Positions 6,857 through 16,000 of a DNA stretch of 17,181 nt are shown piece by piece. Below the pieces are notes generated by a model that had not been told where the DNA came from, made no database searches, and saw only the letters and a program-made list of their open reading frames with translations. Both the position numbers and the translations under genes were made by a program. How positions within the stretch are numbered: position 1 is the stretch's first letter; each line of letters begins with the position of its first letter. This DNA is from an uncultured Streptomyces sp. (lineage in GTDB: Bacteria; Actinomycetota; Actinomycetes; Streptomycetales; Streptomycetaceae): the NCBI GenBank assembly GCA_946480485.1, contig CAMLJW010000057.1, positions 1 to 17,181 on the forward strand, given 5' to 3'.

Positions 6857-9053
6857 GGTCACCCCTGGTTGTGGGTCGCTGCGTGACGCAGCGTGGGCAC
6901 TGTCGACTGGATTGGCTGTCGGCCGCACCGCACTGGCCGCAGTTCGGGCAGATGTGGGCACCCGTCCGGTCTCCGAGCCGACACGGGGCCGCGAGGAGTT
7001 CGTTTCCCATCGCTCCGGTCGCGTTCCGCTCGAGGCTGTCCTGCGGGGAGCGGCGTCGGAGTTTGATGACTGGGTAGTCCGTGCCGCATGAGCAGGACTG
7101 GGTCGCCCAGTCGCTGTGGCACTCGCGGCATGTCGCTCGGAACGTGCCCTGTCGCGGCTTGAAGTCGTACAGGGCGTTGCTTTCCGTGGCGCAGACCGGG
7201 CAGCGGGCCAGACGGCGCAGGACCACGCGTGCCTCCTCGACGGTGGCGAGGAACACTCCGGCCGCTGTTTTTCGTTCCCGGCGTCGGGCGGCCGTAAGGC
7301 GCTCCGTGCACCAAGCGTCCACGGCGCAGCGGAACCGGTCCCACTCCGACTGGCTCGGCGGACGCTCCAGCACGACGTCGGCACCGTCGGCGCTGGACGA
7401 GAACCAGGTCCCGCACCCGGTCAGCGCGTCGGCCAGACCGTTCGGACAACGGACCCGTGGTGCATAGGCCGAAGCGTCTGGGATGGTCCTCGCCCACTGG
7501 AGTGCTTGAGTCACCCGCTCGACGCTGTCGATCTCGGTGGGTGCGACAGGTAGCAGCCCGACGCCGGACCCGTCCGGCAGGTCGTTGCCGATGGTGGCGG
7601 CGCGGTCGCGCAAGGGTGTCGGCAAGGCTTCACGTTCAATCCGACTGCCGGGATAGACCACGATCCGCGGGGTGCGCGTAGCTTGCCGGTACCGGCTGAG
7701 TTCGTCGAGGAACAGCCGCAGTTCGGCTGCCTCCGGATCGGCCGTGATCGGGTGCGCAACTGGGACAAAGGCCACCAGTGGGGTGTTGCCCCGGTGTATC
7801 GCGAAGGTTCCGTCGGGTGGCGTGACCATCGTGAGCGCGTCGTCTGCAGGCCCTGCATAGTGCAGGTCGGGTCCGGCGGGCGCAGGTGCATGGCTCGTCG
7901 TTGCCCTGTACCCGAGGGCGTCCAGCGACCGGGCGATGAGCAGCGCGACGAATTGGTTGAAGCTGTCACAGAACTGGCGGGGAGAGACGATGTCGCTGAT
8001 CCCCGCCTCCCGGTTGGCCCGGGCCCACGCACGCCACAGCGCTCCCGTGGGGCGGTAGTCCTCGTGGTGGGTGAGCAGGTTGGTCTGACGTAGCTCGGGA
8101 GCGATGGTGGCGTACCGCAGCACTCGTCGATCCCGGTACAGCCGTGAGGCGCGCAGGCGGGCGATGCGCCTGCGCCGGTCTTCGGTACGGCTCAGCAGTC
8201 CCTCGGCTGTGGCATACAACTCTGAGCAGTCGAGTTCGTTCAGGAGCATGGAGAGCCGGAGCCGGGTGCGCCATGGCCTGTCATTGAGCTGCCTGGCGAG
8301 CGCCTCGTAGTCCTCCAGAATGCTGCTCGCCGCCTTCAGCTTCCACCGGCGCCAGTCCAGAAAGGCGAGCAGGTGGTCGACGAGCTGGACTGCCACTTGA
8401 TTCTCGTACAGGTCCGTGTCTGGCTCGTTGTACAGAGCCCGCAGGCGCTTGGGGAACACTCCCCGGATCGTTCGCTTCTCCCAGTCCTCGGTGTGGGCGG
8501 CAAGGTAGGAGACCGCGTCCGGGGCGATGCGCCGGGCACGCGAGAGCGGTGTGACGACCGCCTCCCGCCGGAGTCTGGTCGCCGGCCGCTGGCACACCGC
8601 CTCGAGGTGGCCCACGCTCGCGTCGATCTCCCGCTCCAGGGCGACGACCGGATCGTCGCCCGTCACGGCCACGAGCTCCGTGATCAGGTCGGTGGCCACG
8701 GGCGGGACGGACAGCCACCGGTCGTACTCCGTCTCCGGCAGCTGACGCGGCTGGTGGCCCTCGCCTGACGACGGTCGCTCCAGGGCTGTGGCGAGGGCAG
8801 TGCTGATGGCGATGGTGCGCGCACCAAGCGCTTGGTCGGGCAGGGCGTCCCGTCCGAAGCGGCCCTCGCCCGCTGCCCCCGGTGCGCTGGCCGACCAGCG
8901 CCTCGACGCGGTCGGTGCGAGTGGTGCCTGTGCCGGGGCGTCCAGTCCGTTGACAACCCCGGGCACGGCCAATTGGTAGCGACCCAGTAGTGGACGGTCC
9001 GGCACCCGTCCGACTCGGTCCGCGAGAACCCGGTCCCAGAATCCTCCCGTCAT
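6846..9053 (-). CDS. DUF2357/McrC-like partner protein with C-terminal zinc ribbons (CnuC-like)
   Basis: A 735-residue protein whose gene starts 6 bp after the McrB-like gene stop, the position where McrC normally sits. Residues ~20-110 are Pro/Ala-rich. Residues ~110-330 are helical and include DLYENQVAVQLVDHLL (214-229), which resembles the conserved ENR segment of DUF2357 in McrC relatives. Residues ~355-470 (SFNQFVALLIARSLDALGY, GPDLHYAG, TPLVAFVPVAHP, PRIVVYPG) look like a nuclease-type alpha/beta core, but the D-x-K expected where LVAFVPV lies is absent. The C-terminus holds CxxC pairs: C618/C621, C642/C645 and C654/C656 (CSC), then C702/C705/C708 and C719/C722, likely two zinc ribbons that bind nucleic acid or protein. 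In McrBC the C subunit is the endonuclease that stimulates the B NTPase; here cleavage is doubtful and a scaffold or activator role is possible. Family assignment is by position and weak motifs. Confidence 0.65.
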   Translation of the reverse strand: MTGGFWDRVLADRVGRVPDRPLLGRYQLAVPGVVNGLDAPAQAPLAPTASRRWSASAPGAAGEGRFGRDALPDQALGARTIAISTALATALERPSSGEGHQPRQLPETEYDRWLSVPPVATDLITELVAVTGDDPVVALEREIDASVGHLEAVCQRPATRLRREAVVTPLSRARRIAPDAVSYLAAHTEDWEKRTIRGVFPKRLRALYNEPDTDLYENQVAVQLVDHLLAFLDWRRWKLKAASSILEDYEALARQLNDRPWRTRLRLSMLLNELDCSELYATAEGLLSRTEDRRRRIARLRASRLYRDRRVLRYATIAPELRQTNLLTHHEDYRPTGALWRAWARANREAGISDIVSPRQFCDSFNQFVALLIARSLDALGYRATTSHAPAPAGPDLHYAGPADDALTMVTPPDGTFAIHRGNTPLVAFVPVAHPITADPEAAELRLFLDELSRYRQATRTPRIVVYPGSRIEREALPTPLRDRAATIGNDLPDGSGVGLLPVAPTEIDSVERVTQALQWARTIPDASAYAPRVRCPNGLADALTGCGTWFSSSADGADVVLERPPSQSEWDRFRCAVDAWCTERLTAARRRERKTAAGVFLATVEEARVVLRRLARCPVCATESNALYDFKPRQGTFRATCRECHSDWATQSCSCGTDYPVIKLRRRSPQDSLERNATGAMGNELLAAPCRLGDRTGAHICPNCGQCGAADSQSSRQCPRCVTQRPTTRGDHGQ

Positions 9054-9059
9054 CCGGCT

Positions 9060-11501
9060 TCAGGACCTTTCCTCGATCAGCGCGTCGAGCAGCGCCCGAG
9101 TGGCCACCGGGCCGTTCGACTCGCTGATCTCCACCTTGACCAGCTCGGACCAGCGGTCGTCGATGAGACCGCGCAATTCCAGCAGTTTCTCCGGCTGCAG
9201 GTTGTACCTGCCTTCGAGCTTGCGAAGGATCCGGGTGGAGAGAATGTGATCTGTGGCTTCTCCGGGGGATCCGCCAGCGGCCACCACGACAGGTGTGAAG
9301 TCCCCGATCTGCTTCTCGAGGCGCGGCCCCCAACCGAGGTTGAAGTCGTTGGCGAGCACACCGGCGAGGTGTTTCCGCAGGAAGTCGACGGCCATCTTCG
9401 CGTCGGCCGAATGATCCCGCCATGCCTTGTGGAAACTGTCCAGCAAAGCCCTTCGCGAGATCGCAGACCGGGGCGGGTACTTCTGTGCCGTGAGCGTGGG
9501 TGGGGTGGAAGGCAGCTCGATGATGTGGGCCCGGTCGTAGGTCTTGTCGGCGAACTTGACGGTCGTCTCGTCCTGGTTGGCCGTGCCGAAGAACCAGACG
9601 TTGTCTGGGACAGGAAGGTGCACGCCCTTGTCAACGACGAGGAGGTCCGCCGTGGGCTCGATGGTGTGCGTGGCCAGCTGGAGCCGGAACTGGGAGCCCG
9701 CGTTCTCCAGCCCGGACAGGACATCCGCGAAGTACTGCTCGGGGTGGGCGAGGTTCATCTCGTCGAGGATGATGAAGAATGGCCGGTTGAGATGGGCTGC
9801 ACAGCCTGCCTGGTAGACGGCTTTTGTGAACGCGGTCTCGTAGTACTTGCGCTCGAAGGCGTTCAGATGGCCGACCAGGTCCTGGCGGTCACGCCAGCCG
9901 GCCTGCACCTCGATGACCTCGTACTCGGCGCCGATCGCAGCAGCGAACGCCTTGGGGAACGTGGTCTTGCCGATGCCGCTGATGCCCTGGAGGATATGCA
10001 GCCTGCTCATGGCCAGGCCGCCGAACAGGCAGCGGATGTCCCGCTCGGAGTAGGCCAACGGAACCGGGCCGCGGCGATGCCTGCGGTCGGCCAGGATGCG
10101 CTGCTGCACCTCCCGTACCAGTTCGGTGAGATGCAGTGGCCTGTCACTGGCGTCGCACACCCTCTGCAGCGCGGGGGTCTCGTCGAGTTCCTGGAGCCCG
10201 GGGAAGGGCCTCGGCGCGTGGGCGTTGCTGACCAGCTTGTCCAGTTCGGTCTGAGCGTCGTTCAGCAGCTGCTGGTGCAGATTGACCCGGTGCCAAAGCA
10301 CATCCCGGTGCTCGCGGAGCTCCTCCACTTCATTGTTCGCGATCGTGAAGGAGTGGTTCTCGCTCCGCAGCCGGGCCCTGTCCATCTCCAGTTCGGCGCG
10401 GATCACCTCGCACTGCTCGTGCTCCTGCTTGAGCCGTTGCAGCAGCTCCACATCGGCAGCGCTGGGCATGGTGGCGATTTTCTGAAGGAGCCGCTCGTTC
10501 TCGGCGTTGAGCCTTCGGACCGTGCCGTCGCGCGCTTCCAGCCCCTCGTGGCCGACCTCTCGTAGCGCGTCGTCACGTTCGCGCAGTTGCCGCTCGAGGT
10601 CGAGCCCGTGCTGCATCACAACGTCGTGCTCGCGCCTCAGCGTCTCCAGGTCCAGCTGGACCGTCTTGAGTTCACCGGCTACGGTCAGGCGCGCCTGCTG
10701 CCGCAGATGCTCCCGGTCCTCCTCCTGGATCTCCGCGGCGGCACGAAGGTGCCGGTCCCGCTCACGGAGCTCCTTCTCGCGCGCGGCCATTTCTGCGCGC
10801 TGACGTTCGAGTTCCTCCCGAACATCGTTGCGGGACCGCTCAAGTTCGGCGGTATGGCGCTCTCGCTCTTCCTCGTGCTCGCTCCTGCGTCGCTCAACAT
10901 CCGAGAAGAGGCGCTGCCGCTCGATCTCCACGTCCGCCAGCAGGCGCTGCCGCTCCTCGGCCAGACGTCGCAGGTGGACACGCTCCTGTTCTAGGAATCC
11001 GGCCTCAGCGTCCAGCCGACCCTTCTCGATCTCCAGCGCCTGGCGGTTCAGTTCCTTCTCACGGCTGTCCAGTACCGCTCGCCGGGCGCGCAGGTCCCCC
11101 TCCGCCTCGACGAGGTGCAGTCTGTCCTGGTCGAGTTCTTGCCGAGCGGCCTCAACGGCGCCTTCTCCCGCCTGCAACGCTTCCCGGGACTCATCGAGCT
11201 GCTGCTCCCGAGCACTAAGTCCGCGTTCTCGCTCGGCAAGAGCGGTCAGGTCCCCGTCGAGCTTCTGCCGGGCCTTACGGTAGATGTCAGCCTGCTGCTG
11301 TGCGAGAGCCCAGGCTTCTTGAGCCGTGGTGAGTGGGACATCGTCCGGCATCTGTTGCGGCAGGTCAGCCGCGACTCCTTCACGCTCAGCCACGGTGTTC
11401 GCCTGGCGCTGGCCCTTCTTCACGCCCTTGAGGAGACTCGCCGCTGCCTGATCCCTCCTCGGCGGCGCGCTGCTTCGGTTGCGTCGAGAGGACGGGGGCA
11501 T
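9060..11501 (-). CDS. McrB-like AAA+ NTPase with long N-terminal coiled coil (CnuB-like)
   Basis: An 813-residue protein. Residues ~1-50 are basic and disordered. Residues ~75-425 are almost continuous heptad-like coiled coil rich in E, R, L and Q (for example REEREREL-type runs such as LERQRAEMAAREKELRERD). Residues ~480-700 are a McrB-family AAA+ domain: Walker A GISGIGKT (506-513), Walker B FFIILDEMNLAHPEQYFADVL with Asp580/Glu581, and GTANQDETT (639-647) at the place of McrB's NTAD GTPase signature. TYDRAHIIEL follows at the arginine-finger/sensor region. The usual DUF3578-type 5mC reader is absent. McrB proteins form hexamers that drive the McrC nuclease; a coiled-coil McrB is the hallmark of CoCoNuT systems. 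The ATG at 11501 is chosen for AAGGAG at 11506-11511, although it overlaps the upstream gene by 116 bp. An alternative ATG at 11351 would remove the overlap. Confidence 0.85.
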   Translation of the reverse strand: MPPSSRRNRSSAPPRRDQAAASLLKGVKKGQRQANTVAEREGVAADLPQQMPDDVPLTTAQEAWALAQQQADIYRKARQKLDGDLTALAERERGLSAREQQLDESREALQAGEGAVEAARQELDQDRLHLVEAEGDLRARRAVLDSREKELNRQALEIEKGRLDAEAGFLEQERVHLRRLAEERQRLLADVEIERQRLFSDVERRRSEHEEERERHTAELERSRNDVREELERQRAEMAAREKELRERDRHLRAAAEIQEEDREHLRQQARLTVAGELKTVQLDLETLRREHDVVMQHGLDLERQLRERDDALREVGHEGLEARDGTVRRLNAENERLLQKIATMPSAADVELLQRLKQEHEQCEVIRAELEMDRARLRSENHSFTIANNEVEELREHRDVLWHRVNLHQQLLNDAQTELDKLVSNAHAPRPFPGLQELDETPALQRVCDASDRPLHLTELVREVQQRILADRRHRRGPVPLAYSERDIRCLFGGLAMSRLHILQGISGIGKTTFPKAFAAAIGAEYEVIEVQAGWRDRQDLVGHLNAFERKYYETAFTKAVYQAGCAAHLNRPFFIILDEMNLAHPEQYFADVLSGLENAGSQFRLQLATHTIEPTADLLVVDKGVHLPVPDNVWFFGTANQDETTVKFADKTYDRAHIIELPSTPPTLTAQKYPPRSAISRRALLDSFHKAWRDHSADAKMAVDFLRKHLAGVLANDFNLGWGPRLEKQIGDFTPVVVAAGGSPGEATDHILSTRILRKLEGRYNLQPEKLLELRGLIDDRWSELVKVEISESNGPVATRALLDALIEERS

Positions 11502-13062
11502 CAGGCTCCTTGCTCGCTTGCTCGCTGGTTCTCGGGTGGGTGACGAGCCGGGAAACGGTCCAGTAGGTCAGGCTGAGGATGTCTTCCGCCTCGTCCGGGG
11601 TGGGTTCGGTGTCCTGGTGATGGACGCCCGAGTTACGCAGGCCAGCTGCTTCGTCCAGCTGCTGGCACAGGTCGGGCCTGAGCTGCAGGGCCGCGCGCAG
11701 CGGATGGCCAGGGTGAGCGACGCTCGCCAGCAGCGCTACGACGACACTCGGGCGGAAGGACGGCAGGTGTCCGACCGAGGCGCGGGCAATCTGGTCACCA
11801 CTTTGCCGCTGCATTCCGACGGGGAGGGGTGTGGTGATAGCCAGCGCCTTGCGTGCCTCCTCGAGCTGGGCCTTCACCGACGTCGCATCACCCAAGACCG
11901 GATCGTCGAGCTGCAGCACCAGTGCCGGGGGCAGCGGGTAGCGGGCGGACACTGCGGCGAAGGTGTACTCAAGGATCTTTACGGCGTTGTTTACTGCCGT
12001 CTGCCGAAGCCTGCCGCCGATCGCACCCAGCAGACGGGCGTCGGCGAGATCGGCCTCGACTTCGGTGAACAGTTTGAGAATCTCGCGGTGCTCCGGCTCA
12101 TGGATCCAGGCACCGAGGTGCCTTTCGACACGGACGGCTCCCTCGGCGCGCAGGCGTATGTATTCCTCCTGTCGCTTCGTCGCGTCGGCGGGCGCAAGTT
12201 GCCCTTCAATCTCCGCGACGAGCGCGGCCAGAGCCCGGTCTTTCGACATCCGGGCGCGCATCGCCTCCTTCAGCCCGGCGTCGGGCCAGCCTGAGAAGGG
12301 GTCGAGCGCCTCCCAGTCCGCGCTGGTCAACGCGTCCTCCGGCAAGTGGACGTAACTCACCAGCAGCACAGGCTCAGGCTGCGCCGTAATCAAGGAGACA
12401 CGGGAGATCTGGACCGGCGATGGACTCCCCGAACCCCCGTCCGGATCTTCTTCCGGTGCGGCGGCAGCACCAGAGCGCGCTTGATGCGCCAGCCTGACGA
12501 TCGATCGAGGGCTCGGCGGACGCGGTGGTGGGACGTCATGAACTCGCGGCACAAGCGGCATGACCGATGGGGAGTCCCTGCGGTAGTCCACCCGTAAGAG
12601 GGGCCTGCCGTCACGGCGGTAATCCACGTTGGCGTACCCCAGGTCCTCGATCAGCGTCGGCCACAGCGGCCGACTGGTCGCCTCACCGAACGGGTCCTGG
12701 AAGACGTGTACAACCCGCAGCTTCTCCGTGTCCCATGCTTTTCCCGCCAGCGCATCGCGGCCCTTCACTGTCAGCCTGCGGTGGCGATCGATGAAATGCA
12801 GCTGCCTGAGCATCTCCAGGATCTGACGGCACATGTCGGGATGCAGACGGGTCAGCGCGGCCATCTCGTCCGGCTCGTGCACCCCCGCCTGCCAGAGGCG
12901 GGCGATCACTCGCGTGAAGGTGTTGAGGCGGCTTTCGACCGGATCTGGTACGAGAACACGCCAGCACCAAGCCGGCCACAGCACCCAGCGGCCACCCTCG
13001 GGAGGGAGGCGAATACCACCAACGTCAAGAATTGCGGTACCACGGTCAAATGACACGGCCAT
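11386..13062 (-). CDS. winged-helix protein with C-terminal HEPN ribonuclease motif (candidate CnuE-like effector)
   Basis: A 558-residue protein. Residues ~45-103 look like a winged helix (FTRVIARLWQAGV, MAALTRLHPDMCRQILEML, LHFIDRHRRLTVKGRDAL), like MarR/PadR-type domains. Residues ~165-220 are a Pro/Ser/Gly linker. Residues ~260-410 are helical with charged stretches. Residues ~430-510 form a helical bundle containing LRNSGVHHQD, an R-x4-H HEPN active site (Arg476, Asn477, His481), followed by the helix EAEDILSLTYWTVSRLV usual after such motifs. HEPN proteins with this motif are commonly metal-independent RNases. The last ~45 residues are acidic/polar and probably disordered. The ATG at 13062 overlaps the helicase end by 17 bp and has GAGGG (13068-13072) five bases before it. 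As I recall, CoCoNuT operons carry a separate effector gene with HEPN or PLD nuclease domains in this role. The protein was not recognised from one named family, so function rests on the motif. Confidence 0.65.
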   Translation of the reverse strand: MAVSFDRGTAILDVGGIRLPPEGGRWVLWPAWCWRVLVPDPVESRLNTFTRVIARLWQAGVHEPDEMAALTRLHPDMCRQILEMLRQLHFIDRHRRLTVKGRDALAGKAWDTEKLRVVHVFQDPFGEATSRPLWPTLIEDLGYANVDYRRDGRPLLRVDYRRDSPSVMPLVPRVHDVPPPRPPSPRSIVRLAHQARSGAAAAPEEDPDGGSGSPSPVQISRVSLITAQPEPVLLVSYVHLPEDALTSADWEALDPFSGWPDAGLKEAMRARMSKDRALAALVAEIEGQLAPADATKRQEEYIRLRAEGAVRVERHLGAWIHEPEHREILKLFTEVEADLADARLLGAIGGRLRQTAVNNAVKILEYTFAAVSARYPLPPALVLQLDDPVLGDATSVKAQLEEARKALAITTPLPVGMQRQSGDQIARASVGHLPSFRPSVVVALLASVAHPGHPLRAALQLRPDLCQQLDEAAGLRNSGVHHQDTEPTPDEAEDILSLTYWTVSRLVTHPRTSEQASKEPDAPVLSTQPKQRAAEEGSGSGESPQGREEGPAPGEHRG

Positions 13063-16000
13063 GAGATCCCTCTTTGCACAACTCCCGGAAAGAGACCAAC
13101 CCTTTGACCTCGCCCACGGTCATCGCGGCGTCGAACATCGTCTCATCGCCTACCACGATGAGCAGTCGCTTCTGTCGGCTCATCGCGACACACAGCCGGT
13201 TGGTGAGCAGGAGGTGGCCGTACTTGCGCCGGTTGGCCCTCGACGTGCCGCCCGGATGGTTGTTGCTCCGAGTGACGGAGAGCAGCACGATGTCGAACTC
13301 CCGCCCCTGGAAGGCGTCAACAGTCCCGACGTGCAACCGGTCAGTGAGCCGACCGCTCGCCCGGTACTCGCCCGACCTGTCCCTAACCGCCAGTCCTACG
13401 GCTTGGAGAGCGGTCCAGATGGCCTGCACCTGGGCCCGGTAAAAGGCGATCACCCCGAAGTCGTGCTCAGCGGGCGCCTCGTCGCACAGCCGCAGCAGTT
13501 CTTCTGCGATCCAAGTGGCTTCGGCGGGACGGGACTTGCTCCGTCCGGCGTCCTCCCCCGGGAACCGGTCCTGGCCCAGGTGGGCCCAGACGGCCACGAG
13601 GTCGCCGTACCGCTCGATGCCGTGATGCAATGCTGCGGTGTTCGGTCCCGAGTCGAGCTTCGTGTCCTCGGCGTAGAAGGCGTCACTGACGAAAGCCCCG
13701 AGCACCGGATGCATGCGGAACTGCGTATCGAGGGTGATCTCCCGTTCGGCGCGACCTTTCTCGTGCTTGGCGGCCCGGAGATAGTGAAAGAGACGTTCGA
13801 ACATGCTCTGGCGAAGTGCGGTGAGGATGTCCTCCTCCGCCGAGGTCTCCAGCTCGCGTTCGATGTCCGGTTCAAGGAGGTGTGGTAGCTGTCGGTGGTC
13901 GCCCACGAGGATGATCCGCCGCGTGGCCAGGCAGAGCGGGATCATCAGGTCGAGCGGGTTCGCTCGGGCCGCCTCGTCAACGATGACCGTGTCGAATTGG
14001 ATGTGGTTTCCCACCTCCTCCGCCATTGCCTTGGAACTGGACTGCTGGCACGTCGCGGCGAGGACAGCGGTGAAGTCCCGGACCGCTTCCGCGACGGCAT
14101 CCGGATCGTTCTCCAGCTCGTCGAGGAACTGCTCCACAGCGGCGGCCGCGCCGTCGGCCGAGGTCTCCAAGCGCTCCCGCAGGGCACCGACGACTTCACC
14201 GAAGAGTCGTACCAACTCGTCGTCGGACGCCACCCGGAGCGGTGCCATGATCGGCGCAGCAAGATCGAGCAGGCGGTCACGGAGCAGCGCGACGCGCTCC
14301 AAGAAGGGCGCGGGCGGCGTCTCCGACTCCTCCCAGGCCGCCGCTTCCTCCAGCAGAACCCGGTCTTCGTCGGCGAAGGCGTCCTGTGACGCGAGTCTGA
14401 GCAATGCCTTGCGTGCCATATGCGGACCGTCGTCGGAGAACGAGGTTGGATCGGTGCGGATTCCGGAAACCGCGCGCCGCAATGGCGCGAGGTCATCGAC
14501 TGCGAATCTCGGCTGGTCAGTTGCAGCCGCCAGGTCCGAGTGAGCACGCATCAGGCGGCTGCGCAGGGTGACAGGCAGGTAGCTTCCGGCCAGCCGGTCG
14601 ATCTGCCCGATCAGCTCCGCCGTGTGGCCGGGGCTCAGAGGCTGCTTGCCGTAGCCGATCACCAGGGTCTCCACTTGCCTGACCGCGCGCTGGAGCTGAC
14701 CGGCCGGTGACAGCGCAGTGCGCAGCTCATTGGCCTTCCGATCGCACCAGTCCTGCACCCTGCGGTTGCCATCCTCGTACTGTCGGGAACCGATCTTCAC
14801 GGCTGGCAGACCGAGTACTTCGGTGCGCCGGACAACCTCGTCCACGGCATCGTGTTGGAAACTGGTAAGCAGAACGCCGTGCCCGACGTTCCCAGCCTCC
14901 TTGCCGAGCTGGACCAGGCACTGCTGGATCGCGGTGATCACACTGGTCTTGCCTGTTCCGGGTGGCCCTTGGATCAGGACGATGTCGGGCGTGTTCAGGG
15001 CAAGGCGCACTGCGGCCTGTTGCTGCTCGGTGAAACTGCGGTAGGGAGCGAAAGCAGCGAGGCTCGTGGGCTCGATGATCTTGCGCCCGGAGGGGGTTCC
15101 CTGCACCGGCGCGCCCTCGAGGAGCAGCCCGAGCTGCGGCATCGGCGTTTCCATTTTGGCGATCTTGTTACGCGCCTTGCGTTGCCGTGCGAGCCGGACA
15201 CGGTCGCCGGCAAGGCTCAGATAGACAGCCCCGTCCTTGGGCGGCGGTGTGAACTCCCGCTCCTCCGGAGCACGAAGCGCGATCTCGCACGCCGCGGCGT
15301 TGACCCACGCGACTGTCCCACTGAATGACGCTTCGTGGCGTGGTCCTTCAATCTGCACCATGCCATCCGTGAGCCCGTCCGGCGGGTGACTCGAAGCCTC
15401 CAGATCGCTGTGCTCGTCGCTGAGTCGATCGAGGAACTCCTTGCCGCTGTTCGGGTCGAGATGGAACCGGAACGTCCGGCTGTCGATCTGGTGGACCCTG
15501 GTGTACTGGGCCGATCCCAGCGTGACCGCCCTTTCGGCGATCTGCCGCCGCTCGCGTTCGCTGTAGCCGTCCCAGTGGTTGAGGTACTGCTTGCCAGAAC
15601 TGAGAAGCTTCTGGAACGCGGCATTGTGCTCCTCGCGGAAGGTCGTGACGAACGTCGAGTCCCGGAACTCGACATCGGCCTTCACCAGGGTCAGTGCGAC
15701 AGCGGAACTCTGGCCGCGACGCACTCTTCGGACGGTCCGCACCCACAGTTGGCCGTTTCGCCGCTCGACCGGTGCGCTGAACGACTTGCCGTGGAGCAGG
15801 AACGCGTTGTCCGAGGAGGCTGCCTGGTTGGGGCCGGCGGAGGCGAACAGCCTCGCGGGGCGGTCCGAACCCCGGAGGTCAGGCAGCAGGAACTGTTCGG
15901 CGAGCCAGTTCTCGACCTTCTTCACCCTGGCCCGGCCGGACTGCACTCGCGCGATGGACTCAAGAGTCTTCTCGTCGAAAGTGATGCCCACGTCGCCGTC

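Noticed and set aside
6857..7384. Upstream extension of the CARF-HEPN frame
   Set aside because: It would overlap the zinc-ribbon part of the upstream gene by over 500 bp and is Ser/Arg-rich noise; ATG 6856 has a short coupling overlap and a ribosome site.
9246..10565. 439-codon plus-strand open frame antisense to the McrB-like gene
   Set aside because: The minus strand encodes clear AAA+ and coiled-coil motifs here; the plus frame is a shadow without motifs.
12833..13888. 351-codon plus-strand frame
   Set aside because: It is antisense to helicase motifs IV-VI and the winged-helix gene start; no motif supports it.
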